Shown here piece by piece: positions 1-11,915 of a stretch of DNA of 64,000 nucleotides. This stretch comes from Ceratothoa steindachneri (Eukaryota > Arthropoda > Malacostraca > Isopoda > Cymothoidae): NCBI GenBank assembly GCA_963969495.1, contig OZ018330.1, positions 46,552,394 to 46,616,393 on the forward strand. The letters are read 5' to 3'. Position 1 is the stretch's first letter. Each line of letters opens with the position of its first letter. Both the position numbers and the translations under genes were made by a program. The notes beneath the pieces are model-generated. The model ran no database searches and had not been told where the DNA came from. It saw only the letters and a list, made by a program, of their open reading frames with translations.

Positions 1-310
<310 letters not shown>

Positions 311-352
<42 letters not shown>
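311..352. repeat. (TA)n tract, left insertion flank of mariner
   Basis: Short TA run between the foldback element and the mariner terminal repeat. The last TA (351-352) serves as the target-site duplication. Confidence 0.9.
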
Positions 353-353
<1 letters not shown>

Positions 354-1280
354 GAGGGGCGGTCAATAAGTTTTGCAATTCGGATATAAGGAAACGAGAT
401 ATGAGGAAAAGTGTTTTATTATTTTTCAATATAACTACCCTCGACTTCAATGCACTTGCGCCACTTGTCCCTGAGGCTTCGAATTCTCGACAACCCGAAA
501 TCTCCCGACTGCTGTTCAATCCACTCCTGGACGGCGAGCTGGACATCTTCATCGTCCCCAAACCGGGGTCCACGCAGTGCAACCTTGAGCTGGCGTAATA
601 AAAAGTAGTCGCTAGGGGCCAGATCTGGACTGTAGGGGAGATGGTTGAGATCCTCGAATTCGCACTCGCGCATGGTAGCTTGTGCAACTGGGCTTGTGGA
701 CTTTGACGACGTTGAAGTCGATCATAGGGCGTGAAGTTTCTAGGGACCCAACGGGCAGAGACCATGGTCATGGCCAAATTGTCGTGGATGATGTTGATAA
801 CACTTCCATGTGACATTCTAAGTTCTCGCTCGATTTCTTCGACCTTCCCTCGTCGATTTTTGAGGATCATCCTCTCCACACGGTCCACATTGTCCTCGTT
901 GGTCAGGTCTGACGGGCGTCCTGGACGGGGGTCATCTTTAAGGGATTCACGACCATGGCGGAACTCCCTATTTCAGCGAGCAATGGTTGCATAGGAAGGG
1001 GCGGTGTCGGGTACACTGCAACCATGCGTTCATGAATCTCTTTTGCATTCTTGCCTTCCTTGGTCAAAAATTTGATCACTGCGCGGTGCTCAACCTTATC
1101 CATTGTTGAAAAATTTGTGACTGACGATCTGCGATCAGCTACTGCTTCTTAAATAGACGAGGCAGGAGCGTGCGGCTGCAGGTCCTGACTTGTCATAACT
1201 TGTTCTAACACCCCCACAAACAGCCATCCCCCTTCCTCTGTTTTGCCCTACCGATTCGCAAAACTTATTGACCGCCGCAC

Positions 1281-1281
<1 letters not shown>
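353..1281 (-). mobile_element. mariner element, internally deleted, inserted in (TA)n
   Basis: Inverted terminal repeats of about 30 bp are visible: the left begins CGAGGGGCGGTCAATAAG and the reverse complement of the right begins CGTGCGGCGGTCAATAAG. Both are followed by TTTTGC and flanked by TA (351-352 and 1282-1283), the mariner target duplication. The element is 929 bp, against about 1.3 kb for a full mariner. It holds a broken minus-strand transposase lacking its middle, so it can at best be a non-autonomous copy. Confidence 0.93.
419..1103 (-). pseudogene. mariner transposase remnant
   Basis: Minus-strand frames show the mariner N-terminal helix-turn-helix start (MDKVEHRAVIKFLTKEG, from 1103), then after a frameshift the second HTH region ending ARWVPR near 740. 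The C-terminal part carries the catalytic-site motif YSPDLAPSDYFL (about 600-640) and ends at 419. The segment that should carry the first two catalytic aspartates is missing: the sequence jumps near 720 from the ARWVPR region to just before YSPDLAP. Several frame breaks are present. It cannot encode an active enzyme. Confidence 0.92.
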
Positions 1282-1370
<89 letters not shown>

Positions 1371-1378
1371 ATTATTCA
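1282..1378. repeat. (TA)n then (TAT)n microsatellite
   Basis: TA repeat continuing beyond the mariner, ending in a few TTA/TAT triplets. With 311-352 it marks one interrupted TA tract as the insertion target. Confidence 0.95.
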
Positions 1379-2585
1379 TATAGGACAAATTCTTAAAGAA
1401 AGAAGGCTTCAAAATATTCTAATTTAATTAGAACAAACTTATATCGTTTATTTGTTGTTTTTCTCTTTGGATAAAACAATTCTAGAGGCTGACAGGACTC
1501 AAAAGGACACTTCTGATGCAAATGCTTATGCTTAAATAGAAAAAAGATTCGTAAGCAAACGATGTCTTAAATGAGCACTAACAATAAAGGAAAAGCAAGA
1601 AAAAACCTACTTCAAGTTATTGTTGCCCCAATCATTATTTGAGCATATGTATTTCTTCCTTTTTATGTTAATGTAACATGTAACATGCAACATAACCTAT
1701 AAAGTAATAATTAAATTGATCCAAAGTAAATAATTCACTCAATAAGTAACACTTTCTAAAGGGTCGAATTTGACTTTGGGATTTTTATTGGATAAGGTAA
1801 TGACCATTAATTAAAGATAGTGTGTCTCTTTCAATGGCAACTCTATGGGGAGAGGAAATGGAAAGGGATGACGAGAGATTCAGAGGAAAACGCTAGTGCT
1901 ACTAATATCATATATTGCATAGTCAAGGGGAGTTTTATAGAAGCAGGGGCTTTTGGCCAAGTTTGGATGTAAATGTCTTTAGTGAGGATTAGAGAAGACG
2001 GAATGGTGCGGTCACGAAGTTAGGAATACTGAGGGGCCTCAACAATTATTTGGGTTAGATTGAATCTAATACCCAAGGAGGTGATGAAGAGAGATGTTGA
2101 TATCATAAGATGACAATGAATATGGTTCTAGCATGGTTGAAGCAAAGGCGGGTGAGTACCACATCTTTGTTTAGAGGACTTTGGAAAAACAACGCCCATA
2201 TCCCGAGGAGTGATTTTTTGAAGTGGAGTTCCGTAAAAGACATGACTGAGTGGCAGCAAGGACTTTCGAGTTCAGTAACTCGGTCTTGTGTAAAAGGATA
2301 TCAGTAAACTAGAAAGGAAAGGATTTCTTCAGCTTCATGTTGGCACACGAGTATGAATTGCTCTAGTGGGTGAGCCAGAGTTTAAAAAAGAAGAGTACTC
2401 CTTTAGTGATAATGGACAGGATAATAGATGAGAGATGTTAAAATTTTCAGGCAGAAATATTGACGAGAAACGCTAAAGGGTGATCTGTTGAACCATGGGG
2501 TAGAAACTGGCGGAATAGTGATATAAAAGTTAGGTGAGGTATGTACGGGGATAGAAAATTTAGAATATTTGAAGAGGTATAAGAT
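1379..2585. other. Unassigned AT-rich sequence
   Basis: Only short open frames with no recognisable domain. I see no repeat or RNA gene. The stretch lies more than 5 kb downstream of the Dscam stop codon and may be intergenic. Confidence 0.5.
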
Positions 2586-2692
<107 letters not shown>

Positions 2693-3042
2693 TAGCTGGA
2701 GTAGTATTGATTAGTGGGCCTAGTCTGGGAGGACGAAATTGAAAAGTCAGAGAAAAATGGGGTGTGGTTTAGAGCATGCAAGACTATAGTGGCGTGTGCC
2801 AAGGTAAATGAAGGTCTTGGAAGATCCTATACTTTAGAGACATGGATTAAGGGCAAAGGGTTTATATTATTAGCAATAAGTAGGGAATGTCCATTTCGAA
2901 AATAAAAGGTAGGTGAGATAAAACGATATGAGTGTGAACATAACCAATGAACTAAACGGACACAACTTCACTGGTTAATTAGTGGTAATGCTACAGAAAA
3001 GAAGACATTGCGATGGAAGTAACAAGGAAGGTCACTTTAGAC
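2693..3042. other. Unassigned sequence
   Basis: Nothing recognisable on either strand between the GA microsatellite and the hAT-like terminal repeat. Confidence 0.5.
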
Positions 3043-5050
3043 CAGGGGTCAGCAACCTTTTTCAGCTTACGGGCCAGAAGCAAAGTCGATGAACTGATGT
3101 ATGGCCACATTCATAATTTACATTATAAAATTTAAACTATTATATTTATATATGTTATATTCGGTGCCTAATAATAAATAAATGAAGGTAATAAGAGTAA
3201 AACATGAAACTATAAATTATAATAGAATGTTTAGTTTAGTTCGTATACATTATAAATTTTACAATGAACTTTTGAAATTTATAAGGGACACAATTATTGT
3301 GATGTTTGATGTTGTTTTTGCCGGGAAATTATTTCAACATCAGTTGATAAGGAAGTTGAAGCCAGAAGCAGTACGTTTTATAAAAGGTCATCCGTGAGTC
3401 GTGTATTTAGCTTACTTTTGGTTTACTTTACTTTGGAAAATAATTGCTCACACGTATATGTGCTACCGAACACTAGTGCCATTTTCATTGCATGACCAGT
3501 CAAGTTGGTATACAGACCAGGTTCAAAATGATATTTCTTATAAAAATCCAATAGATATAATTCATTGAGTGAAATTTTGATTTTAATACTTCATTGCATT
3601 GCGTCATTGACTTCCATTTGAAATTCTTCTGGTACCTTGTCCACTTCCACATCAAACAGAGTAGCGAACAGTTTGAAATCGACTCTGTGTGATCGCATGA
3701 CAGCGAACCGAAAGGTAAATTTCCTTCTTATGTCACGTATCACAGACACAAATATATTGCCATTTGTAGGTTTAGTCTCCTAGAGTGTAGGGAAATGAGC
3801 ATAATTAAATCTCTCCAGCTGATATTTCCACAATTGTAGTTTTGTTTCAAATACGGTTATGAGTCCCCACATGTCACATATTAAATGAATTTTTCCTAAA
3901 GCTGCAAATTTAGCGGTTTAAATGGGATGTTAAATCTACTAGAAATACTAGACTTGAAATTCTGTGGCATTCAAGTTTTTGCTTTCAAGGAATCCTGCTA
4001 TATCTTTCCGAAGTGCATATACTCTTTCCAGCATATAGCCTCAACTGAGCTAGCGAACGTTGCAGATTTAAACTAAATCCTTTTATTGATTTTCTGCTTC
4101 CATTTAAAGTTGTCAAAACTGACGGTGGTTTAGTCCTCAGGACAAAATCACGTTTACTGCTCTCACCACTACGTCCATCACATACTTTACATTTGATCTC
4201 TTATCGCAGAATACTTCTTGGTAGATTGTGCAGTGCACTTTCATGACATTGTGTTTACTTCCAAAACCGTCCACGTGTTTCTGAAGCATAGCCACCGCAC
4301 CTTCAGTTTGTCCAACCATAGCCGGAGCTCCATCGGTTGTTACAGATACTAGCTTTAATAGGTCCAGATTCATGTTTGTAGTACACTGGAGCTCCCATAG
4401 TACTTTTATAGAATGCCTGCTCCTGTAGTAGTGCCTTTTATATGTACCATTTGAACAAATTCTCCAAAAATGTTGAAAGTTTCCTTACACTACGTACAAA
4501 CACTGCAAGCTCTGCCGTTTTGGTGGAATCGGTGCTCTCATCAAGTGCTATTGAAAACTTAAATTGTTGCAATGATTTTTTAAATTAATTTTCAGATCCG
4601 TTGACATTTATTTTATTCGTCGTGTTAGTGTTCTTGCAGAGAGACAGACATTCGAAAATAAAGTTTTTGTCTCGGGACATAAAATGTCTAGTACAGCAAA
4701 CGAGCATTTCTTGACGAATTCCCCGTCAGTGAAAGGTTTCATGTTTTCTATCAATTTAGACACTTCGTAGCTTGCACATGTACTTTTTTCTGATTCAATG
4801 TTTCATTTTTGGAGTGTCGTACTTTATTCTTCTAAACTCACTTTAAGTTTATGAATTTCGTCCTTCCTCATTCGCCAAATAAATTCAATGAGTTTGGGCA
4901 GTTTAGTCTCATTGTGCCTCACGATGTTAAACTCTTTATTTACGGCTACAATTCCATGGAAAATAAGGGAATTGGGATTACGGAAGCTTGAATAAAAAGG
5001 TACTTCTCTGTCCATGTTTCTTGAAAACCCAACACAACGCATTAACCTTC
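3043..5050 (-). mobile_element. Decayed hAT element (GTF2IRD2/ZBED-like transposase)
   Basis: The left end begins CAGGGGTCAGCAACC, the standard hAT-type terminus. Minus-strand translation gives hAT transposase pieces in the right order. Near 5042-4824 is an N-terminal zinc-finger-like part (...IVRHNETK...). At 4373-4137 is the core segment with VTTDGAPAMVGQ followed by VHCTIYQEVFC, matching the TTDGAPAM...H-C-IHQE signature of this group. Around 3600-3650 the C-terminal PEEFQMEVNDAMQ stretch appears. Stops and frameshifts separate these, and no matching right terminus was found near 5.05-6.3 kb. It is a dead copy. Confidence 0.85.
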
Positions 5051-5917
5051 CTGCGTTTTGTTGCCATTTGGGGGATTTAAAATAAAAGAAATTGACAGTT
5101 CCAATCTCACAAAACTCTAAAAAACCGTCATTAACACCTTCTTAATTGATATGTCAAATTTCAGAATAAATAATGGATTCAATTTTGTTATGGGGAGATT
5201 ATGTAGGGGCCCCCATTCGATGCGCAATCATTATTTATCACAATACTACAAAAATCAATATATTTCAGAACCAAATTTCCTTGTTTATGAGATAAACGTT
5301 ATTCAAATGCTAAAAAGCAATCATATCATAGTTAGCCATAAATATTTGATTTTCTTCATTGGCTTTTGTAAATCACATAGGAAACTCGTTGGTAAGTAAT
5401 TCTACTAAAGAAATTTACTTATGTTCGATAATTTAAGGGGATACCACATTCATTTTTTCAGCTTAATATTATGTTAGAATATCATATATAAAATTAGAGC
5501 TCATTAAAAGTCCTTTTATTTTTACCAAAATCATAATAACCTACGGCGCTGATATTTAGATACAGGTGGTTCTTTCAGAACACCCCCTTGAAACCTGATA
5601 TCATATAAGTGGCTATAGAATTACTTAAAATTAAGCATATGAACTCAATTCACGGCCAAAGGAGGAACATATGATTTAGTTATCATTTGAAATCAGTGTT
5701 CTTTAGTTCCATTAAAATTTATGTTAAGGGTGAACTAAAACATATATTTTTCGGAGAAGGTCAACTATAGGCTTTGTTCTCAGTTGGAGGGGAGGGGGGG
5801 GGGATGTGTTAGCTGAATAGTAGTGGTGTTTTAAATGCCCTGGAATTTAGTTATATCTATATACGAATGATGCTAAAAATATAAACCAGTTCTTAGGGGC
5901 CGTTTATTTTAGCAAAT
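5051..5917. other. Unassigned AT-rich sequence
   Basis: No domain, repeat or RNA recognised. A run of G residues occurs near 5792-5802. Confidence 0.45.
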
Positions 5918-6290
5918 ATTTAAAATCGCTTGGTATAGTTTTGCGTTTTGTTCACAAATCAACTTTAAAAATCTACGGAGAATTTCCGCGAATGTACAAA
6001 ATTTTGTATTATCATAATTTCTACTATGTTCGGCTCGTTGCTTAAACAAAATATATTTTAGAAAAAGTGCATAGAATTTGCAATAAAATTATATAAAAAT
6101 CAATGGTATAGTTTTGATTGTTTTTTTCAGAAATTAACTTTAAATATCTAATAAAACTTTCCACCAATTTATACAATTTTGCATTATCTTAATTTTCACT
6201 ATGTTCTAGTTAAGTTGCTAAAAAACTTACTATGCTATAAAAAAGTGCAGAAAATTTGCAATAAAATGATATATAAAACCCCAAAATGAG
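5918..6290. repeat. Two-copy direct repeat, about 175 bp
   Basis: The pattern GGTATAGTTTTG ... AACTTTAAA ... ATTATC..AATTT..ACTATGTTC ... AATTTGCAATAAAAT occurs twice, starting near 5931 and 6102 with 171-178 bp spacing. The copies are clearly diverged. Function unknown. Confidence 0.7.
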
Positions 6291-6573
6291 AATTTTGAAC
6301 GAAAGAATTTTAAAAGTGACTAATAGAAATATATGGTATCCCTTTAATAAAATCATTTAAAACCATTTATTAACTTGAATAAAAATTTATTTTACAATTT
6401 CTTAACATGACGTTTGAGACTTACCTTCATTTAAGACACTTAATAAAAGTTAACTATGTATATTCGTAGTATATACATACGTTTATCTCACGACACATCT
6501 AGCCTCAATGGTTTTCGGAAATTGAACACCTAAATCTTAGCGCAAAAAGCGGAATTTATACACAACAGAACTA

Positions 6574-6591
6574 TTCCAGAATATTCAAGAA
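6574..6591. promoter_or_regulatory. Heat-shock-element-like site, four alternating units
   Basis: TTCcaGAAtaTTCaaGAA: four perfectly spaced inverted nGAAn pentamers, the binding arrangement of heat shock factor. A second four-unit site starts 49 bp further on. No heat-shock gene is recognisable within 2 kb, so function is inferred from the motif only. Confidence 0.5.
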
Positions 6592-6622
6592 TACTTTGGC
6601 ATAAATTCTTGATAACTGATTG

Positions 6623-6640
6623 TTCTCGAATATTCGAGAA
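6623..6640. promoter_or_regulatory. Second heat-shock-element-like site
   Basis: TTCtcGAAtaTTCgaGAA: again four perfect alternating pentamers, also a full palindrome. The pair with 6574-6591 is unlikely to arise by chance in 70 bp. Confidence 0.5.
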
Positions 6641-8292
6641 TACCTCTCAACATTCTACTTGTCTACAAGTTACATTTAGAATATAAGCCTAGGAAAAAAA
6701 ATCTAAAATTTAGATTTTTATTTCTAGACACGATTTGTTTGATATATGACTCAAGTCTGAAGGGCCTTCACCCTTAGAATCACGTTCAACTAGAGAGATC
6801 GGAATTCATCTTCTAGCAGGGATGGGTTCTGGATTGTGTAGCTACTGTGACCAAACCTTTCCAGGTTAACTAGTGCCATGATGTTATCTACACTCTAATC
6901 ATTATTTATTTTTATGTGTAGTACCTTTCAGAGAACGGAGGATAGGAAACGAGTGGAAAGAGCGTTGTGGTAGTAGCATCAGAGTATAAATCAGAGTGAG
7001 AACGTATTCTTCTGGTTGGTCGTTCATGAGAGCCTCCGCCCAAAACCTTCTAAAATTCAGATCCTCCGCTCATATCTTAGAGTATGGGTGATTCATAAAC
7101 GCTGTAACTTTATTTGTGCCCTTACATTCACATCCCGTTGAGATTAGCTGGTTAAGCTTGTCCTAGAAGCTACACGAGTCTTCCTACGACTGTTACATTT
7201 TTAATTTGAGAAGGTGGTGCAGTCTCTTCGATACTCAGCCATTTTACTCGAACATGTGAGGCCAAAGATCATTCTGGAGGCCCTAGAACGGCGGAATTTC
7301 CATCCCCGTCCTTTAATATCCTTAGGAAGACATAATGAAGATATAGATCTCTTAACCTTGCTCTTCGCACCGGCATACACCTTCCCATCTACCACAAGGG
7401 TACAATCTTCTCACTCCTGTCTAAATGTTTGAGTAACAAAACCTGATTATTTTTGTCTCGTAGAATCTCTCGAAAATTGCTGGCTTATTTAATGATAAGA
7501 TGGAAAGATGAAAATTAAAAATCCTCAAATAGATTTAGAACAAGAAAATCTATAAAGAATATAAATTATAGGTAGTCGACATAAATTGGGAGAATTTAAA
7601 ATGCTCACTGAGTAGCAATATAACGTGTATTATACTGTGCAAACTTTAAATTTACCTTCAGGGTTATCTGAAGGTTATCTGTGTTTATCCTTTGTTTCTT
7701 GAACCAATTAGTTTTATTAGTGCATTGTTCTTTATAAATTTTGCCATATTTATTCTTCCTGAATTTTTTCCTGAACTTTCCTCATCTTCCCCGCTTTATA
7801 GTTATTTTACCCTCTTTGGATAAATTCAGTTTCAATTTAATTGTCGATAATTAAAGTTTACTACCAGAAGCTGGTGAAAATCAACCAACGAATCTGGATA
7901 ATAAGTCGTGTCTCAATCCTATGTTCAACAAAACACAGATGCAAATCATATATTTATTTATGGTCGGATTACATAAAATTTAATGAAATACAAAGGTTAG
8001 ACAATTACTATAAATAGACACACCTCAATAATATGGCCATTAATATAATTCGCTATAATTTTATATACATATATTTACTATTTACAATAAACGTTGAACA
8101 CGGACATGGGATTTAAAAGTTATTACATTAAAAAGTGGTTATACAACAAATTTGATTGACACGTATTTTTTTCTGAAGGGTTCTGGGTAAAGTTTGACCC
8201 TCATAAAGCCTTTTGAATTACAGAGTTCGTATTTTAGGCCTATTTTCCGATTAACAGGAGTAAACTTGGCAGTTCTCTAAATTTTGGATGTC
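6641..8292. other. 3' flank of Dscam, probable 3' UTR in part
   Basis: Immediately downstream (minus sense) of the Dscam stop codon at 8293-8295. The minus strand has AATAAATA in the 7950-7960 area, a possible polyadenylation signal about 340 bases past the stop. Two opposing open frames at about 7201-7432 have no recognisable domain and I do not call them genes. Confidence 0.4.
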
Positions 8293-8381
8293 CTATCTCC
8301 CTTTGATCTTTTTGGGTCGGCTGGATCGTTCTCGGTCAGGTAACTGGGCTGTGCTCACGTCAGAAGCAACATATAACATAT
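8293..8381 (-). CDS. Dscam: Dscam exon 21 of those seen: C-terminal tail and stop
   Basis: The acceptor at 8382-8398 reads TTATTAACTTTACAG. The exon enters in phase 1 and matches the one leftover base of the preceding exon. It encodes MLYVASDVSTAQLPDRER..., ends in a very basic KKIKGR and stops with TAG at 8293-8295. No PDZ-binding C-terminus is present. The call rests on splice-site quality, phase match and a clean stop. The residues are not strongly conserved in families I know, so identity as the terminal exon is inferred. Confidence 0.75.
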
Positions 8382-8735
8382 CTGTAAAGTTAATAAACAG
8401 GTTAAATCAAGAGTACCTTCACCCTTAAGAGCAAACACAGGGGTGTTACCTAAATATGACGATGAAGTATCAGATGAGAAGATGTTAAATGAATAAGTGA
8501 AAGGCTAAACAACATTTGAAAACTCCCCGTGGGGTAAGGGAAAGAATAGGAAGAAAAAACGACTGAATGAACAGGAAATTAATGCAAAGCAAATGCCATC
8601 TCGATCGGAGTGGCAAATCTCATCGATACATGGATAAATTACCATTCATATAGGCCTGGGAGATGGCGTAATTAATGGCTTTGTTTGGCAATAATTTCCT
8701 ATTACCTATACATTGAAATCATGGTGCTTTCTCAC
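8382..8735 (-). other. Dscam intron (354 bp)
   Basis: Donor GTGAGA follows CACA at 8736. Nothing else is recognised inside. If this donor is not used, reading continues five codons into a stop at 8719, giving an alternative C-terminus SEKAP. Confidence 0.6.
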
Positions 8736-8976
8736 TGTGGTGGCTGCTCCTGCCGGAGAAGGGCTCGTACGTAGACGACCTCGCGTAACCGCCTGTTTTA
8801 GAGGAAGGTAAAGTGTCCACATCGGAGTCGGTGCAGCCACTCTCGTAGTCGTCACTCTCGTTGTGGCCTCCCCTCGGGTAGTCACTCCCTCTACTCAAAG
8901 ATCGAGGACGAGTTCGCAACCCCTTGAGGCTAACTTTAGGATCGTGGTCATCATGGGCCTTCAAAGGGTGGTTGGA
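8736..8976 (-). CDS. Dscam: Dscam cytoplasmic exon, acidic/serine-rich
   Basis: It enters in phase 0 after an acceptor with a branch-like CTAAT and TTTCAAG. The residues are polar and intrinsically disordered-looking: an arginine-rich RPRSLSRGSDYPRGG stretch, then the acidic cluster DDYESGCTDSDVDTL, then a Ser/Tyr-rich end. Likely a phosphorylated signalling tail. It leaves in phase 1 via CACA|GTGAGA, or terminates at 8719 if unspliced. The phase 0 entry is matched exactly by the exon at 9250-9386. Confidence 0.85.
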
Positions 8977-9249
8977 CTTGAAAGTCATAATTAGTCAATT
9001 TATAGAGACCTTAAGTAGACCTAATCAAAATTAATGATTACACCAATTATAATAATAATTGAATTGTGTTGGTTATAAGTAACTAGTGTCAGGAGAGGCT
9101 GTGTTCGTATTTCAAAATCTCAAGAAAATGCCTGAACCGAAATCCTGTTAACGACTTAAAGGTTGGGTCAAAGAACCTGCCCCGTTCCTTGCGGGAATCA
9201 TAAAGTTCAGATGTCAAGCAAGTCTTCAGAGAATGGTCAGAGGTCTTAC

Positions 9250-9386
9250 CATTGGACACTGAGGAGGATTAAACGGCCTGCCATACGTATGCATCGAAGA
9301 GGTTACAGTCAAATCGTCAAAGTGCTTCGGTGTGAACGTGGCGTAGGGTCGAATGTCACTATCGGTGTATTCTGGTGAAAGGAATT
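9250..9386 (-). CDS. Dscam: Dscam cytoplasmic exon with PYATF motif
   Basis: Encodes EFLSPEYTDSDIRPYATFTP followed by KHFDDLTVTSS... and NPPQCPM, then a donor ATG|GTAAGA (phase 0). The RPYATF segment is the conserved tyrosine motif of arthropod Dscam tails. The phase 1 acceptor GGTCAG at 9387-9392 was chosen because it joins the previous exon's leftover G; another AG (ATGCAG) lies a few codons upstream and cannot be excluded. Proline-rich segments could serve SH3-type partners. Confidence 0.88.
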
Positions 9387-10060
9387 CTGACCTGATACTC
9401 TGCATTTTATTAGAGCAGGGGTAGGGAAGCTGTGCCCCTAACTAGGACTAGGTGTGGCTTTGGGGGGACCATTAAGTGTGGCCTGAAATAATTCACATTT
9501 TGCAGATCAAATAATTTTATTACTTTCTTACAAAAAGTACTCGCAGCAAAGTGATTAAAAGGTTAGTAAACTTTAGAATTAGTGATACTTTTCATTTTTC
9601 ATCTGATACATAGATATAGTAGTTAGTTTTACATAAAATAATGTGCAACCTGATATATATCTAATTAGAAGTTTATGAATGTGGTCTACAGTTAGCTTCC
9701 TGCGGCCTTCATCACAAGAAAAGTTCTCCAGCACTGTATTACGGGTGTACTCTTTCCTATGAATATCTTCCTGGATGACCATGGTTTTTCGACACTCTCG
9801 AAACCATGAGTAAGTACTTTTAAATAACCAATCTCCCTTTATTATAAGATCGCTGTTTAGGTTGGATTTTTTAAGGGCAGGACATTTCATCTTCAATAAA
9901 ATCGGAGCGGTTTTGGACCTCGAAATGAGATCCTAAACTAATGCCATATTTTAAAATCTAACCTAAAAATAGGTACAAAATATGAATTAAAATATAAAAT
10001 GAAAGCTCGCTTATTACCAATGTCTTGGTTGGTACTATGTGGTAAAGGCCTTTAGGTTAC
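9387..10060 (-). other. Dscam intron (674 bp) with a hAT-like terminus
   Basis: At 9416 CAGGGGTAGGGAAGCTGTGCC resembles a hAT terminal repeat, but no inverted partner or transposase was found. The rest is AT-rich, with an uninterrupted minus frame (9579-9896) that lacks any recognised domain. Confidence 0.45.
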
Positions 10061-10210
10061 CTGAACTATCGCCCAATGATTTGGTATCTGCGGAAATTGG
10101 CAGCGGCCCTTTTCTCAGCGTTCCATAGAAGGGCGGCTCATCCTTGCAGGAGAGAACAGGAGGCAGCTTTCCGTTTCCTTTGAGAGCCGAACTCGTCTCA
10201 GACACAGGCT
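10061..10210 (-). CDS. Dscam: Dscam cytoplasmic exon, juxtamembrane
   Basis: The acceptor TTTGACTGTGCAG precedes the exon, phase 1 in and phase 1 out (TTCAG|GTAACC). It encodes KPVSETSSALKGNGKLPPVL, then SCKDEPPFYGTLRKGPLP and SADTKSLGDSS. YGTL fits a Yxx-hydrophobic sorting or SH2-type motif, and KLPPVL and KGPLP are proline-rich. It follows the transmembrane exon in phase (AAA A|AG). Confidence 0.88.
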
Positions 10211-10239
10211 CTGCACAGTCAAATTGACTCGAATTAGAT

Positions 10240-10560
10240 CAAGGTCAACACACATGAGTCGCGTGCTCTCAATTATTCTGACCTTATGACCTTCAAAAGT
10301 TTCAACAAGTTGGCAATCCGACCCATAGTTAGTTTTCTTTTTATAATTCCCGGACTAACCTTGGGAGGACCTTGGCAATTATAAAATTAGAAAAAGAATC
10401 TAAAAAAGCAAAAGGGTTTCAAATTATGTTAGAATCAGCTAAAAAGTTACGATGTTGTTGCCAAAAAAACTCATTGAAAAATAAAATGATTACCACCCGA
10501 CCGCCAACGTACGGTCCGACATAGTAACTTAAAGAGTCACGTGCACACGCGAGAAAGAAA
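10240..10560 (+). repeat. Dispersed repeat, single-unit copy
   Basis: Shares GTGCTCTCA(A/C)TTATTCTGA and CCTTCAAAA..., then ACTAACCTTGGGAGGACC ... GGGTTTCAAAT ... GTTAGAATC, with 53990-55200. Here the roughly 124-bp core occurs once; there it is repeated about nine times. Both are followed by a GC-richer tail with a CACNCGCG-like motif. Family not recognised. Confidence 0.7.
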
Positions 10561-11744
10561 TTAGCCTGAATTAGCCAATTAAGATTATATATTTAGGAGC
10601 AAAACATCAAAATTAAAGTTTAGTGTAAAAGTAGTTAGTAAATTTGCTTTTATTTAACTAAGATGAAAAAAACATTACAAATGAAAATAAGGAAGCTATG
10701 CCCTATAGTATGAAGCAATTGGGATATGGATTATCATTTAAAATTATTAAGAATCACAATACATAGGGTGTAATCCAATGAGAGGTATTTACTAAATAAA
10801 GAGAGAATGAGGGACATAGAAAAAAGAATAAGAACAGGATCATGAAATGTTCGAGGATAGCAAGAACCCAAGAGTTCGAAATACATGGACCAGGAGAACT
10901 CATTTTATAATTCAGGAACAAATGAATACAAAAGTTGCCACTCAAAAGTGGGGATCTGAACCACTCCGCATAGACGTGGTAAACATAAACTCAGAAGCGC
11001 ATTGGTAAAGATAAAGCTTTGGTTGTACTCTCTCGGTTAGCACAAGGAGGCTAACCTTTTCCCCCCTCTTGAATTTCCATTGAATTTCCATTCTCATCTC
11101 AGCACAACGTGCGCTCTGAGAAGGTCTCAGGCCTTGAAGAGCGCATTACAAAAGACTTATTACTATTATTTATTAGTATTATTAATATCGGGTGAATTAT
11201 TTCTTTACACCTCTTTTAGCCTCTCCTCTCTGGCCCCACACCTAGATGCCTGGCACTCGACACCTGGCACCTGGCACCTTCGGGTATTGACACACGGAAC
11301 CATTAATTCCCTCCCGATGGAGCAAAGGACACTTAGAGAATGCAGGGGAATGAGAAATTAAATTCAATTATTTCAAGTATAGAAATTTCGCAATCGAAGG
11401 TGCTTTATTTTGTAAGAAATTATGATTATTAATAATATTTTATTATTATTTTTAATATTATTATTATTATTATTAACAAGTCAAATAGCGACGGGGAATA
11501 TCCAAAACCTTTTATGATAGATATTCGTAAAGTTGTGCGAAATTATATTAAATATTCGAGGTCATCGGGTGAGCACGCAGCTCTCCTAATCTTGCGCTCT
11601 TTACGCCACGAAAGTAGTAGCCTTAACGGGACAGAGATGGGAAAGGGGAGAGGGGGATTTTAATAGAAGGAAATGATGCTTTTTCCTCTCTTTAAAATTT
11701 GGCCCTTAATTTTTAAGCTTAAATTCTTTCTTCCTATTTGATTA

Positions 11745-11915
11745 TGAACAAAGACCCACTTTCCTCTGAATAAAGACCCCCTTCCTCGGAAAAAAGACCC
11801 ATTCATCTGAAGAAAGGCCCAATTCCTCTGGGCAAAGGCCCACTCCCCATCCTCTGAAAAAACACCCCCTTTATCTGAACAATTATTCTCTTTCCTCTGA
11901 ACAAAGACTGAATCC
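11745..11915. repeat. Degenerate ~22-bp minisatellite
   Basis: About seven diverged units of the form TTCCTCTGAANAAAGACCCAC. Unit length varies between about 20 and 30 bp. Confidence 0.65.

Noticed and set aside
7201..7432. Two opposing open frames of 64 and 72 codons
   Set aside because: No domain, no splice signals, no conservation clue.
8976..8990. ATG of a separate 89-codon gene (8988-8719)
   Set aside because: The segment is explained as a Dscam tail exon whose phase 0 entry matches the exon at 9250-9386; the ATG lies in the intron.
9579..9896. 105-codon minus-strand open frame in a Dscam intron
   Set aside because: No recognisable family; it adjoins only a weak hAT-like end.
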